The position numbers were made by a program, and so were the translations under genes. Under the pieces are notes generated by a model. It searched no databases and was not told the origin of the DNA. It worked only from the letters and a program-made list of their open reading frames with translations. 46,426 nt of DNA from Clostridiales bacterium (GTDB taxonomy: Bacteria; Bacillota; Clostridia; Oscillospirales; CAG-272), in assembly GCA_012800735.1 (NCBI GenBank), contig JAAZIU010000008.1, positions 1-46,426 of the forward strand, given 5' to 3'. The stretch's first letter is position 1. Each line of letters starts with the position of its first letter. Positions 1-7,732 of the stretch are shown here, piece by piece.

Positions 1-819
1 ATATTTTTACTTTTAAGCTGCGATGCTCAAGTCGAAGAAATGATTGAAACCGACGACCTGACAGCGGCAGACGCTCCGGCAGCGGCAGATGAACGGACAA
101 TAACGGACGCCCCCATCGTCGATTCAATTTCCGATACCGATTTCAATGATTCTTTTATCTATTTGACCGGCGCCTTGTCATATATCATCGATACCGATAA
201 ATTGCCGGAATGGGACGCCGCTCTTCAGGAAACTTGGAAATCAAGTGACGGCGACCCGTATCTGCGCGGCAATATATATGAATTCATCAGGTTCTTTGAG
301 ATACCGCGCGAAAAATTCGAAGAGCTGTATTATTCGACAAACTTATACTATACATATGATTACAATTTCGATCTTTTATACGGCGATGATGTCGAAAAGG
401 TATACGAATATTACAGAAAAGAAAATGAAGATCTGTTAAAAAGAAACACCGAGTTTAAAATAAAGCAATGTATAAAGGAACATATCGGGATTGAGAAATT
501 CAACGACTGGCTTTCCGCCGAAAAACCGGTAAAATACGAATATCTCTATGATACTTCATGGAGTATCCCGGAGGCAATATATACGTTCGAAATACCGAGA
601 GGAGCCGTTGAAGGGATAATTTTTCAATGTTCGTTCGATGAAGAAAACCTTCCGATATATGAGGTTCATGAAGACGGAACCGAAGTCATGGATGCCGGTT
701 TTTCGCCGCTTATCTATGAATACGACCTTGACAGGATTTATGACAGCTCCGACGAAATTAAGGAACTTATAAATTCAGGTATCGAGGGATATAAAATTGA
801 CGAGTTGATCCGCAAATAA
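1..819 (+). CDS. Lipoprotein of unknown function, 5' end outside window
   Basis: The reading frame is open from base 1, so the gene begins upstream. The first codons read I-F-L-L-L-S-C-D, which looks like the end of a type II signal peptide with lipobox L-L-S-C; the Cys at bases 19-21 would be the lipidated residue. The ATG at base 40 lies after this lipobox and is unlikely to be the start. The mature part, about 260 residues, is acidic and rich in Tyr, Asp and Glu (for example TYDYNFDLLYGDD). I recognise no domain. It contains two loosely similar segments, FEIPREKFEELYY and FEIPRGAVEGIIF, about 95 residues apart, which suggests an internal duplication. A terminator hairpin follows it. Anchoring on the outer face of the cytoplasmic membrane is inferred from the lipobox; the function is unknown. 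Confidence 0.7.
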   Translation: MFLLLSCDAQVEEMIETDDLTAADAPAAADERTITDAPIVDSISDTDFNDSFIYLTGALSYIIDTDKLPEWDAALQETWKSSDGDPYLRGNIYEFIRFFEIPREKFEELYYSTNLYYTYDYNFDLLYGDDVEKVYEYYRKENEDLLKRNTEFKIKQCIKEHIGIEKFNDWLSAEKPVKYEYLYDTSWSIPEAIYTFEIPRGAVEGIIFQCSFDEENLPIYEVHEDGTEVMDAGFSPLIYEYDLDRIYDSSDEIKELINSGIEGYKIDELIRK

Positions 820-861
820 GTAAAACGGAGTTATTCAGCCCGTTGTATTGCCGTAAGGCAG

Positions 862-887
862 CCTCTCTTAACCGAGAGGTTGTTTTT
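862..887 (+). terminator. Intrinsic terminator after the lipoprotein gene
   Basis: A 6-bp stem (CCTCTC at 862-867 with GAGAGG at 874-879), a 6-base loop, then TTGTTTTT. It closes the left-edge gene before the methionine operon. Confidence 0.75.
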
Positions 888-1074
888 ATTTGGGTTTGAA
901 TTTCAGCTTGTCTCTTTAACAGATAGTAAAAATCAGGTATATGTTAAAGTGAAGAGCCGATTTTGATGTTTCATTGCCGAGCTTCGGAAACGGTATATAT
1001 CGATAACGAATAAATTGCGACTTATCCGAAAATAATTTTGTGGCTTTATATTATGGTTATTTGGTCGCTACCTC

Positions 1075-1103
1075 TTGCATTTTTGCGGTTTTTGCGATAT
1101 AAT
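1075..1103 (+). promoter_or_regulatory. Promoter of the metNIQ operon
   Basis: TTGCAT (1075-1080), a 17-bp spacer and TATAAT (1098-1103). The -10 is perfect and the -35 matches three of six positions. Predicted transcription start is near 1110, giving a leader of about 65 nt before the metN ATG. Confidence 0.6.
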
Positions 1104-1122
1104 ATAAGCGTCGATACATAAG

Positions 1123-1150
1123 TTCCCGCCGCAAGAGACAACGCCGGGAA
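1123..1150 (+). promoter_or_regulatory. Leader hairpin upstream of metN
   Basis: TTCCCG (1123-1128) pairs with CGGGAA (1145-1150) around a 16-base loop, inside the short metN leader. No U-tract follows, so it is not a terminator. It could be a translational control element or a protein-binding site. It matches no SAM riboswitch class that I can recognise by eye. Confidence 0.35.
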
Positions 1151-1177
1151 TTTAATCATTAACGGACGTCTTTAAAA

Positions 1178-2197
1178 ATGAGTGAACTTATAAAAATAAA
1201 CCATCTCGGCAAGATATTCAAGACCGCCTCCGGCGACATAGTAGCGCTGGAAGACATAAATCTGTCTATACGCGAGGGCGAGATATTCGGCATCATCGGG
1301 CTTTCCGGCGCCGGAAAGTCTACCCTTGTTCGGTGTATCAATTTCCTTGAGCGGCTGACATCCGGCACCGTCTTCTTCGACGGAAAAGAACTGAATTCGC
1401 TTTCGGAAAAGGAGCTGCGCCTTGTCCGCCGCCGGATGGGAATGATTTTCCAGCAATTCAATCTTTTGGCCCAGCGCTCCGCCCTTGATAACGTAACTTT
1501 CCCGCTTGAAATTTCCGGAGTTTCACGCGACAAGGCAAAAGAGAAAGCGATGTCTCTGCTTGATGTTGTAGGTCTTGCCGACCGCGCGTCGAGTTATCCT
1601 TCCCAGCTTTCGGGAGGGCAGAAGCAGCGCGTCGCAATCGCCCGCTCCCTTGCCTGCGACCCGAAGGTGCTGCTCTGCGACGAGGCGACATCCGCGCTCG
1701 ACCCGACGACCACCCGCCAGATACTCGACCTGATAGCGAAAATAAACCGCGAAATGGGAATCACCGTAGTGATTATCACTCACGAGATGAAGGTCATAGA
1801 GCAAATCTGCGACAGAGTCGCGATAATCGATCGCAGCCGAATCGCCGAGCTGGGAGACGTTTCCGAGATTTTCACCCGACCGAAATCGGATATAGCCCGT
1901 CAGCTTATCTTCCCCGGCGGAAGGCTGCCGGACAACTTTGAAGGATCATCAAGGATACGAATTATTTTTGACGGAAAATCCAGCTTTGAACCGGTTATTG
2001 CAAACATGGTGCTTGAGTGTTCGGCTCCGGTAAATATCATGTTCGCCGACACCCGCGACATCGGCGGAAAAGCGGTGGGGCAGATGGTGCTGCAGCTTCC
2101 CGAATCGGAACAGGAACGCAAGCGTATTCTGGCCTGGCTCGACTTAAATAAGGTCAACTGGAACTATGAAGAGGATGGAGGAGAGGAGACGACATGA
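1178..2197 (+). CDS. metN: Methionine ABC transporter ATP-binding protein MetN
   Basis: ATPase subunit of the MetNIQ importer, which takes up methionine and related compounds; it acts on the cytoplasmic side of the membrane with MetI. It is 339 residues, the usual MetN length. Walker A GLSGAGKS is at residues 41-48, the Q-loop near FQQFN at 91-95, the signature LSGGQ at 144-148, Walker B VLLCDE at 164-169 and the switch His at 202. The last ~80 residues form a NIL-type regulatory domain, which in E. coli MetN binds methionine and inhibits transport. The gene overlaps metI by four bases (ATGA). The ribosome site before the ATG is weak (GGACG). The full metN-metI-metQ order makes the assignment firm; methionine rather than another amino acid is inferred from the family. 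Confidence 0.95.
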   Translation: MSELIKINHLGKIFKTASGDIVALEDINLSIREGEIFGIIGLSGAGKSTLVRCINFLERLTSGTVFFDGKELNSLSEKELRLVRRRMGMIFQQFNLLAQRSALDNVTFPLEISGVSRDKAKEKAMSLLDVVGLADRASSYPSQLSGGQKQRVAIARSLACDPKVLLCDEATSALDPTTTRQILDLIAKINREMGITVVIITHEMKVIEQICDRVAIIDRSRIAELGDVSEIFTRPKSDIARQLIFPGGRLPDNFEGSSRIRIIFDGKSSFEPVIANMVLECSAPVNIMFADTRDIGGKAVGQMVLQLPESEQERKRILAWLDLNKVNWNYEEDGGEETT

Positions 2198-2862
2198 AAG
2201 AAGCTTTCACGGCTCAGATGTTCGGCGTTTACGGCTTCGGACTGCTCGAGACGCTTTATATGGTGATTGTATCCACCTTCATCTCATATATTATCGGCCT
2301 TCCGATAGGCGTGCTGCTCGTCTGCACCGACAAGAACGGAATTACTCCGGTTCCCTGGCTGAACGCCTCCGTCGGCTTTGTGGTCAACATTATGAGGTCA
2401 ATTCCCTTCATCATACTTTTAGTGCTGGTTTCTCCCGTGACGAGGGCTATCACCGGCACGACGATAGGTTCGACCGCTACCATAGTCCCGCTTGTCTTCT
2501 CGGCAGCTCCGTATATCTCCCGCGTCGTCGAGCAATCGCTCAAAGAGGTGGATGACGGAGTGATTGAGGCGGCCACATCGATGGGGGCTTCCCCCATGCA
2601 GATTATAACAAAGGTGCTGCTGCCCGAGTCAAAACCCTCCCTTATTTTAGGCGCCGCTCTCGCCACGATAACGATAATCGGCTATACGGCGATGGCGGGC
2701 TTTGTCGGCGGAGGCGGACTCGGCACAATAGCGGTAAACTACGGCTATTACCGTTATCGCACCGGAATAATGATCGTAACCGTAGTAATAATAGTGGCTC
2801 TGGTCCAGGCGTTTCAGGAGCTCGGACTTTATCTCAGCTCCCGCTTCGACCGCAGGAAATAA
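2194..2862 (+). CDS. metI: Methionine ABC transporter permease MetI
   Basis: Membrane permease of the MetNIQ importer; two copies pair with two MetN. It is 222 residues with about five hydrophobic segments. The EAA loop that docks onto the ATPase is visible as EAATSMG at residues 125-131, followed by GASPMQI. The start overlaps the metN stop by four bases, so translation is probably coupled. A 57-bp gap with an AGGAGG-like site separates it from metQ. Confidence 0.95.
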   Translation: MKEAFTAQMFGVYGFGLLETLYMVIVSTFISYIIGLPIGVLLVCTDKNGITPVPWLNASVGFVVNIMRSIPFIILLVLVSPVTRAITGTTIGSTATIVPLVFSAAPYISRVVEQSLKEVDDGVIEAATSMGASPMQIITKVLLPESKPSLILGAALATITIIGYTAMAGFVGGGGLGTIAVNYGYYRYRTGIMIVTVVIIVALVQAFQELGLYLSSRFDRRK

Positions 2863-2919
2863 TACCCGCCGACGGCGGATAATATAATTTTTTAAAAAAG
2901 TTTTCAGGAGGATATTTAA

Positions 2920-3735
2920 ATGAAACGCATTATTTCACTTATTATCGCATCGCTTCTTTCTGCGGCGCTGATTCTTTCTGCTGCCGGCTGCGGCGGCTCC
3001 GACGACAAGACAATAATCATCGGCGCGTCGGTTACCCCCCACGCGGAGATACTCCGCGAAGCGGCCAAAGTCCTCGAGGCTGACGGCTACACCCTCGATA
3101 TCCGAGAGTTCACCGATTATGTCCAGCCGAACACCGCGCTTGAAGACGGCACGCTCAACGCCAACTACTTCCAGCACTCGCCTTATCTTGACAACTTCAA
3201 CGAAGAGAACGGCACTCATCTGGTCGCTGTCGCAAAAATCCACTACGAGCCTTTCGGAATCTATGCCGGCAAGACCGCCTCGCTCGAAGCGCTCGCCGAC
3301 GGCGCCACGATAGCAATTCCCAACGACGGCACAAACGAAGCCCGCGCTCTCAAGCTGCTCGAAGTTCTCGGCTTTATCACCCTTAAGCCGGACGCCGGTT
3401 TTACCGCGACTGTGCTTGATATCGCCGAAAACCCGAAGAATCTCGTAATACAAGAGATCGAAGCAGCTCAGCTTGCCCGCTCCCTCCAGGACGTCGACCT
3501 TGCGGTAATCAACGGCAACTACGCCCTCCAGGCCGGTCTTAACGCAGCAACCGACGCTCTCGCCGTCGAAGATCCCGGCTCCGAGTCGGCTAAGACCTAC
3601 GCTAACGTACTCGTCGTAAAGGAAGGTCATGAAAACGACGCCTCGATCAAAGCGCTGGCGGAAGCTCTCCAGTCAGACGCCGTCCGCGACTTTATCTACA
3701 ACACCTATAACGGCGCAGTCCTGCCGATGTTCTGA
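2920..3735 (+). CDS. metQ: Methionine-binding lipoprotein MetQ
   Basis: Solute-binding component of the MetNIQ importer (NlpA/MetQ family), 271 residues. The N-terminus has Lys/Arg, a hydrophobic stretch and the lipobox ending SAAGC with Cys24, then CGGSDD, so it should be a lipoprotein on the outer membrane face. The mature part shows family features: IGASVTPHAEIL near the start, YFQHSPYLDNFN around residues 87-98, and IPNDGTNEARAL near 130-142. It is preceded by the ribosome site AGGAGG and followed by a strong terminator at 3755-3790. Confidence 0.95.
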   Translation: MKRIISLIIASLLSAALILSAAGCGGSDDKTIIIGASVTPHAEILREAAKVLEADGYTLDIREFTDYVQPNTALEDGTLNANYFQHSPYLDNFNEENGTHLVAVAKIHYEPFGIYAGKTASLEALADGATIAIPNDGTNEARALKLLEVLGFITLKPDAGFTATVLDIAENPKNLVIQEIEAAQLARSLQDVDLAVINGNYALQAGLNAATDALAVEDPGSESAKTYANVLVVKEGHENDASIKALAEALQSDAVRDFIYNTYNGAVLPMF

Positions 3736-3754
3736 GAATAACGCAAAATTTTGT

Positions 3755-3791
3755 CAGGGAACCGAATTTTATCGGTTCCCTGATTTTCTTT
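3755..3791 (+). terminator. Terminator of the met operon, probably bidirectional
   Basis: A perfect 11-bp stem (3755-3765 with 3772-3782), a 6-base loop, then ATTTTCTTT. On the other strand the stem is followed by ACAAAATTTTG, so it may also stop transcription coming from the minus-strand gene at 3835-4065. Confidence 0.9.
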
Positions 3792-3834
3792 GCAGTTTTA
3801 AAGATTTGCCGGGGAGCGGGTAAACCGGCTGAGA

Positions 3835-4065
3835 CTATTCGCCGTTCTTCTCGTTTTCGTTCCCGCCCTCTTTAATTTTGTTTTTGAAATCTATCGTCGC
3901 CATTATCGCCGCAATTAACCAGAAAACTCCTGAGACGACATGGAGTATCCTTGTAACGAGGCTGTACATCCCGCCGGCCACCACAACAATTATGACTACA
4001 GTCCAGAAGATTGCCGACGCCCAGTAAAACATGAGGATAAGCAGCGCTTTTTTATTTTCTTTCAT
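3835..4065 (-). CDS. Small two-helix membrane protein
   Basis: 76 residues with two predicted membrane segments (about residues 8-31 and 37-57), a short basic N-terminus (MKENKK) and a charged C-terminal tail (KNKIKEGGNENEKNGE). I recognise no family. It lies 31 bp downstream of the sugar-isomerase-like gene on the same strand and is probably cotranscribed with it. Confidence 0.6.
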   Translation of the reverse strand: MKENKKALLILMFYWASAIFWTVVIIVVVAGGMYSLVTRILHVVSGVFWLIAAIMATIDFKNKIKEGGNENEKNGE

Positions 4066-4096
4066 AACAATTCACCAATAAACACAACAAAACAAG

Positions 4097-5512
4097 TCAG
4101 CACAACTTAACGAATCCGAAGCCGCAGAATACCGAAGCGAGCCTTATAAGCTCGGGATCCGCGCTCCAGCTCAGCACAAGATGATGACTGCCTCCGTTTT
4201 CGCTGAATGAAGACAACATTGTGTTCAGAGGAAGGTGCGGTTTAAACCAGCCGCGGACGGAATCGCCGGCTCGGCAGTTGCCCGGAACATCCAGCATCTC
4301 TCCTCCGACGAATATCAGATTAAACCGGTCGAAGTCCTGAGGAGCGAGGGAGATAAGACCGGCGTGACCGGCTTTAAGCGCTCCTGTCATAGCTATCGTT
4401 TCAAGTCCGTAGTAAAGCGGGTCGCGCTTCACCGTTATTGACGGCTGTCCGGAAAGGCAGCGGGGATTTACGCCCGCCCGGCTGGAAAGATAGACAGACC
4501 CGCCCTTCCATTCGGGGCAGAACATGCTGACAGGCGTCGTCGCGGAGTAGGCGGTCGAAAGAGCCGCCGAAAGAGCCGCCGACATTGCGTCGCCGTCCGC
4601 CGCAGCTCCGTATCCTTCGCCCATAAGCTTTGATATCGCAAATTGCGGGACATGGTCAAACATATTGTTTTTCGGCAGCGGGGTGAAATTCATCGTCACA
4701 GAGCCGAGTGAGCGGTCGCAAAGCCATCGCCGAAGCGAAATATAGTATCTCTCGGCGCGGAGAAGGGCGTCACGCGGGGCTTTGCCGGCAAAGAAAATCT
4801 CGCGGTCGGCGTCTGCCATCGCGGTGACATTCGCGTCGGCTTCGCTGGTAAAACCGTAGCTCAGCGGATCGCGGGTCATGTCGAATTTTACGACATCAAT
4901 ACCCAAAAGATCCTTCATCTTGCCGCCGCCGAGCTGAATATCTCCCATACCGCGGAAAGGCTCGCCTATCATCCCCACTCTTGCCGACTTAAGGCGTCTG
5001 GATATAGCGGCTGCGGTTATCGTCCGCACAACATCCGGCAGAAATTCCGGCGAATCCGGATGCCCGGAGACCGCCGCGAAGTTTTTCCCGGAGCGGCGGA
5101 GCATGGCGGCTAAATCCTGAGCGCCTAAAAGCCCCTGATTGTAGTCGATCTCGGACGCGCCGGAGGTAAAACCAAATGAATCCGGCGTAGTGAGCAGAAG
5201 CAGCACCGGCAGCGCGGTTCTTGACAGCGAATACACCGCCTCCATTGAGGGCGAGTATGAAAGGTTCAATACCGCGACGCAGTCGACATTTTCCGTTTCA
5301 AACAGGGCGATGGCGTCGTCTACCTCTTCTTTGACCCGGCAGACCGGAACATTTACCGGCGTAGCTCCTGCAGCCTCGAGAAGAGAGGCAAGGAGCGCAT
5401 GATAGGCTTCGGCGCCTATTCTTCTGTCCGGCATGAGTTCGTCATACATCTTGAAATAAAGCGGCAGGAGACCCACGCGCAAAGATCCGGACCTTACCGA
5501 TTCGTTCATCAT
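4097..5512 (-). CDS. L-fucose/L-arabinose isomerase-family protein
   Basis: 471 residues. The layout resembles the fucose/arabinose isomerase superfamily: an N-terminal alpha/beta part opening RVGLLPLYFKMYDEL, a middle part with VGMIGEPFRGMGDI, and a C-terminal beta-rich part ending near GGSHHLVLSWSADPELI. Members interconvert aldoses and ketoses with a divalent metal. I could not place the full set of metal ligands, so catalytic activity is inferred. The ATG at 5512 is chosen because AAGGAG sits about six bases upstream; a GTG two codons earlier overlaps that site. The promoter at 5588-5616 reads into it, and a small membrane protein gene follows. Confidence 0.7.
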   Translation of the reverse strand: MMNESVRSGSLRVGLLPLYFKMYDELMPDRRIGAEAYHALLASLLEAAGATPVNVPVCRVKEEVDDAIALFETENVDCVAVLNLSYSPSMEAVYSLSRTALPVLLLLTTPDSFGFTSGASEIDYNQGLLGAQDLAAMLRRSGKNFAAVSGHPDSPEFLPDVVRTITAAAISRRLKSARVGMIGEPFRGMGDIQLGGGKMKDLLGIDVVKFDMTRDPLSYGFTSEADANVTAMADADREIFFAGKAPRDALLRAERYYISLRRWLCDRSLGSVTMNFTPLPKNNMFDHVPQFAISKLMGEGYGAAADGDAMSAALSAALSTAYSATTPVSMFCPEWKGGSVYLSSRAGVNPRCLSGQPSITVKRDPLYYGLETIAMTGALKAGHAGLISLAPQDFDRFNLIFVGGEMLDVPGNCRAGDSVRGWFKPHLPLNTMLSSFSENGGSHHLVLSWSADPELIRLASVFCGFGFVKLC

Positions 5513-5587
5513 GCTCACTCCTTTATCTCTTATCGTTACGGCTTATTTTATAACCGGCTTAAAACTTTATATCCTTTTTACATTTAT

Positions 5588-5616
5588 ATTATAACACTTT
5601 GCCGGGACTATGTCAA
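5588..5616 (-). promoter_or_regulatory. Promoter of the isomerase-like gene
   Basis: On the minus strand TTGACA (5611-5616), 17-bp spacer, TATAAT (5588-5593). A full consensus sigma-A promoter about 75 bp upstream of the start codon. Confidence 0.9.
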
Positions 5617-5690
5617 TAGATATAACATCCCGTTTCTGATATAAGTCTGTTTTAAAACAAAGAAATTTCACATTTCGACAAGTCATATGA

Positions 5691-5719
5691 TTGAATTATT
5701 AACAGGCGTATGATATAAT
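5691..5719 (+). promoter_or_regulatory. Promoter of glyA
   Basis: TTGAAT (5691-5696), 17-bp spacer, TATAAT (5714-5719) with a TG extension at 5711-5712. The leader is short (about 35 nt) and contains AAGGGAG as the ribosome site; I see no glycine or folate riboswitch in it. Confidence 0.8.
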
Positions 5720-5760
5720 GTTTATCAACAAATCAATAATTTTAAGGGAGCTTTGTAACA

Positions 5761-7011
5761 ATGATAATTGAGTACATGGATTATCTTGCCAAGTGCGATC
5801 CGGAGATCGGCGCCGCGGTAAAAGATGAATATCTTCGCGAACAAAACGGACTTGAGCTTATTGCGTCCGAGAACAGCGTTTCGGCTGCGGTGCTTGCCGC
5901 GGCCGGCTCGGTACTGACGAATAAATACGCCGAGGGTTACCCCGGCAAGCGCTACTACGGCGGCTGCGTAAACGTCGACGTCGTCGAAACCCTCGCAATC
6001 GAGCGCGCAAAGAAGCTTTTCTCAGCCGGTTTTGCCAATGTTCAGCCGCACAGCGGCGCGCAGGCCAACACCGCGGTTTATTTTGCCTTCCTCAAACCCG
6101 GAGATACGGTTATGGGAATGGATCTTTCCTGCGGCGGCCATCTGACGCACGGCTCCCCTGTCAATATGTCGGGCAAATATTACAATTTCGTCCCCTACGG
6201 CGTAAATGACGACGGCTTCATTGATTATGACGAAGTCGAGCGCATCGCCGCCGAATGCAAACCGAAGATGATCGTCGCAGGCGCCTCCGCCTATCCGCGG
6301 ATAATTGATTTTGCCCGCTTTGCCGAAATTGCGAAAAAACACGGCGCGATGTTTATGGTAGACATGGCGCATATCGCCGGACTCGTCGCCGCCGGTCTCC
6401 ATCCCACCCCGATAGGCGTCGCCGACGTTGTAACGACAACAACTCATAAGACGCTGCGCGGTCCCCGCGGCGGTCTGATTCTTACAAACAACGAAGATTA
6501 CGCCAAAGCGGTAAATAAAGCCATCTTTCCGGGAATCCAGGGCGGACCGCTGATGCATATCATCGCCGCGAAAGCGGTCTGCTTCGGAGAGGCGCTTCGG
6601 GATGATTTCAAAGTTTATCAGAAGCAGATAGTCAAGAACGCCGCCGCCCTCGCCGACGGACTTGTCAAAGAAGGACTGGCGCTTGTTTCCGGCGGAACCG
6701 ACAATCACCTTATGCTTGTCGACCTGCGCGGACGCGAACTTACCGGAAAAGACCTCGAGCAGCGGCTTGAAGAAGTCGGAATCACCGTCAATAAAAACAC
6801 CGTTCCGAATGAGCCGCGCTCGCCGTTCATCACCTCCGGTATTCGCATCGGAACCCCCGCCGTAACCACTCGCGGCCTTGTCGAAGAAGACATGAAGGTT
6901 CTCGCCCGTCTGATCAGCCTCATCGCCTTTGATTTCGAAGGCTCAAAGGAGAAGGTAAGGCTCGAAGTCGCAAAGCTCTGCGAGAAGTATCCGCTTTATA
7001 AGAACAACTGA
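5761..7011 (+). CDS. glyA: Serine hydroxymethyltransferase
   Basis: PLP enzyme that interconverts serine and glycine with transfer of a one-carbon unit to tetrahydrofolate; cytosolic. It is 416 residues, the usual length. The N-terminal substrate region [10 protein letters not shown] is at residues 32-41, [14 protein letters not shown] at 56-69, PHSGAQAN at 96-103, and the PLP lysine lies in [14 protein letters not shown] with Lys230. The gene is flanked by its own promoter and a strong terminator, so it is probably transcribed alone. Confidence 0.97.
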   Translation: MIIEYMDYLAKCDPEIGAAVKDEYLREQNGLELIASENSVSAAVLAAAGSVLTNKYAEGYPGKRYYGGCVNVDVVETLAIERAKKLFSAGFANVQPHSGAQANTAVYFAFLKPGDTVMGMDLSCGGHLTHGSPVNMSGKYYNFVPYGVNDDGFIDYDEVERIAAECKPKMIVAGASAYPRIIDFARFAEIAKKHGAMFMVDMAHIAGLVAAGLHPTPIGVADVVTTTTHKTLRGPRGGLILTNNEDYAKAVNKAIFPGIQGGPLMHIIAAKAVCFGEALRDDFKVYQKQIVKNAAALADGLVKEGLALVSGGTDNHLMLVDLRGRELTGKDLEQRLEEVGITVNKNTVPNEPRSPFITSGIRIGTPAVTTRGLVEEDMKVLARLISLIAFDFEGSKEKVRLEVAKLCEKYPLYKNN

Positions 7012-7037
7012 ATAATTTGAGATAAGAAACGGAAATA

Positions 7038-7069
7038 CCGCCCGCGACGTGATGCGGGCGGGGTTTTTT
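7038..7069 (+). terminator. Terminator of glyA
   Basis: A perfect 8-bp GC-rich stem (CCGCCCGC at 7038-7045 with GCGGGCGG at 7054-7061), an 8-base loop and a run of six T. Confidence 0.92.
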
Positions 7070-7147
7070 ATATGTCGAGGATTTGCATGGGAGTTGAATA
7101 TTCAGCAACATCCGAGTTTTACCTTTGATTTTTTATTCATTATTCCA

Positions 7148-7176
7148 TTGACATAAGCCTTTAAATCTGATATAAT
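7148..7176 (+). promoter_or_regulatory. Promoter of the marR-ABC exporter operon
   Basis: TTGACA (7148-7153), 17-bp spacer, TATAAT (7171-7176): full consensus. The predicted start point near 7183 places the in-frame TTG at 7190 only about seven bases into the transcript, which argues against that TTG as the regulator's start. Confidence 0.88.
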
Positions 7177-7230
7177 ATCCACAAGAAAGTTGCGCCCGCA
7201 ATTAATTTTGCTGCGGGATATTAATAAAAA

Positions 7231-7289
7231 AAGGAGTGCGGGATGTGATTTCCCCGCGGATAACGATATGGTCTATACTTCTCTTATGA
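7231..7289 (+). promoter_or_regulatory. Leader with ribosome site and possible upstream reading frame
   Basis: The strong site AAGGAG (7231-7236) precedes an immediate ATG-TGA (7243-7248) and, two bases on, a GTG opening a 14-codon frame (7245-7289). The TGA of that frame overlaps an in-frame ATG of the MarR gene at 7286 as ATGA. The MarR ATG at 7268 lies more than 30 bases from the site. This could couple regulator translation to a leader peptide; it is not proven to be translated. Confidence 0.4.
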
Positions 7290-7732
7290 AATTCATCAGC
7301 CGGATATCGCGCTGCTCGGATCAGTACCGAGCCGACCGGCTTTCCGAGACTGAGCTTACCTCCAGCCAGTATGTATATATACTTAACGTCTGCCGCAATC
7401 CCGGCATTTCTCAGGACGGGATTGCCAAAAAAATATTTGTAAACAAATCAAATGTCGCAAGACAGCTTGCCGCCCTCGAGGCGTCCGGATACGTGACCCG
7501 GATAACCGCCGTCACCGACCGCCGGGGGATCGAAGTTTACCCTACCGAGAAAGCGAAAGAAATACTGCCGTTTGTCCGCGGGATGCTCCGCGACTGGGAC
7601 TCTTATCTTACCCAAGGGTTCACCGACGAGGAAAAGGAAACGGTCGCCCGTCTTCTGGGGATTATGCATGAACGCGCCGCAGACTATATGGAAAACCGCT
7701 GCTGCGAGCCGGATTCGGGGGAAAAAGCCTGA
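7268..7732 (+). CDS. MarR-family transcriptional regulator
   Basis: Winged helix-turn-helix regulator, 154 residues from the ATG at 7268. The DNA-binding region reads ISQDGIAKKIFVNKSNVARQL, followed by the wing with a conserved DRRG motif (TAVTDRRGIEVYP). The N-terminal helix (SLMKFISRISR) and C-terminal helices would form the dimer interface. The start is uncertain: an in-frame TTG at 7190 extends the frame but lies almost at the predicted transcript start, and the ATG at 7286 is coupled to a leader frame. The stop overlaps the next ATG by one base. Control of the exporter operon, probably as a ligand-released repressor, is inferred from position and family. Confidence 0.88.
   Translation: MVYTSLMKFISRISRCSDQYRADRLSETELTSSQYVYILNVCRNPGISQDGIAKKIFVNKSNVARQLAALEASGYVTRITAVTDRRGIEVYPTEKAKEILPFVRGMLRDWDSYLTQGFTDEEKETVARLLGIMHERAADYMENRCCEPDSGEKA

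Larger units (their letters stand above)
888..1177. other. Intergenic region upstream of metN
   Basis: About 290 bp without a convincing gene. It holds the metN promoter (1075-1103) and a leader hairpin (1123-1150). I looked for the conserved core of SAM-I (S-box) and for a T-box and saw neither. The stretch 888-1070 shows nothing I can name. Confidence 0.6.

Noticed and set aside
2935-3630. 231-codon minus-strand frame opposite metQ
   Set aside because: Shadow of metQ; no ribosome site and no domain.
6022-6708. 228-codon minus-strand frame opposite glyA
   Set aside because: Shadow of glyA; product has no recognisable feature.
7190-7267. TTG start extending the MarR protein by 26 residues
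   Set aside because: It lies about seven bases after the predicted transcript start and has no ribosome site.
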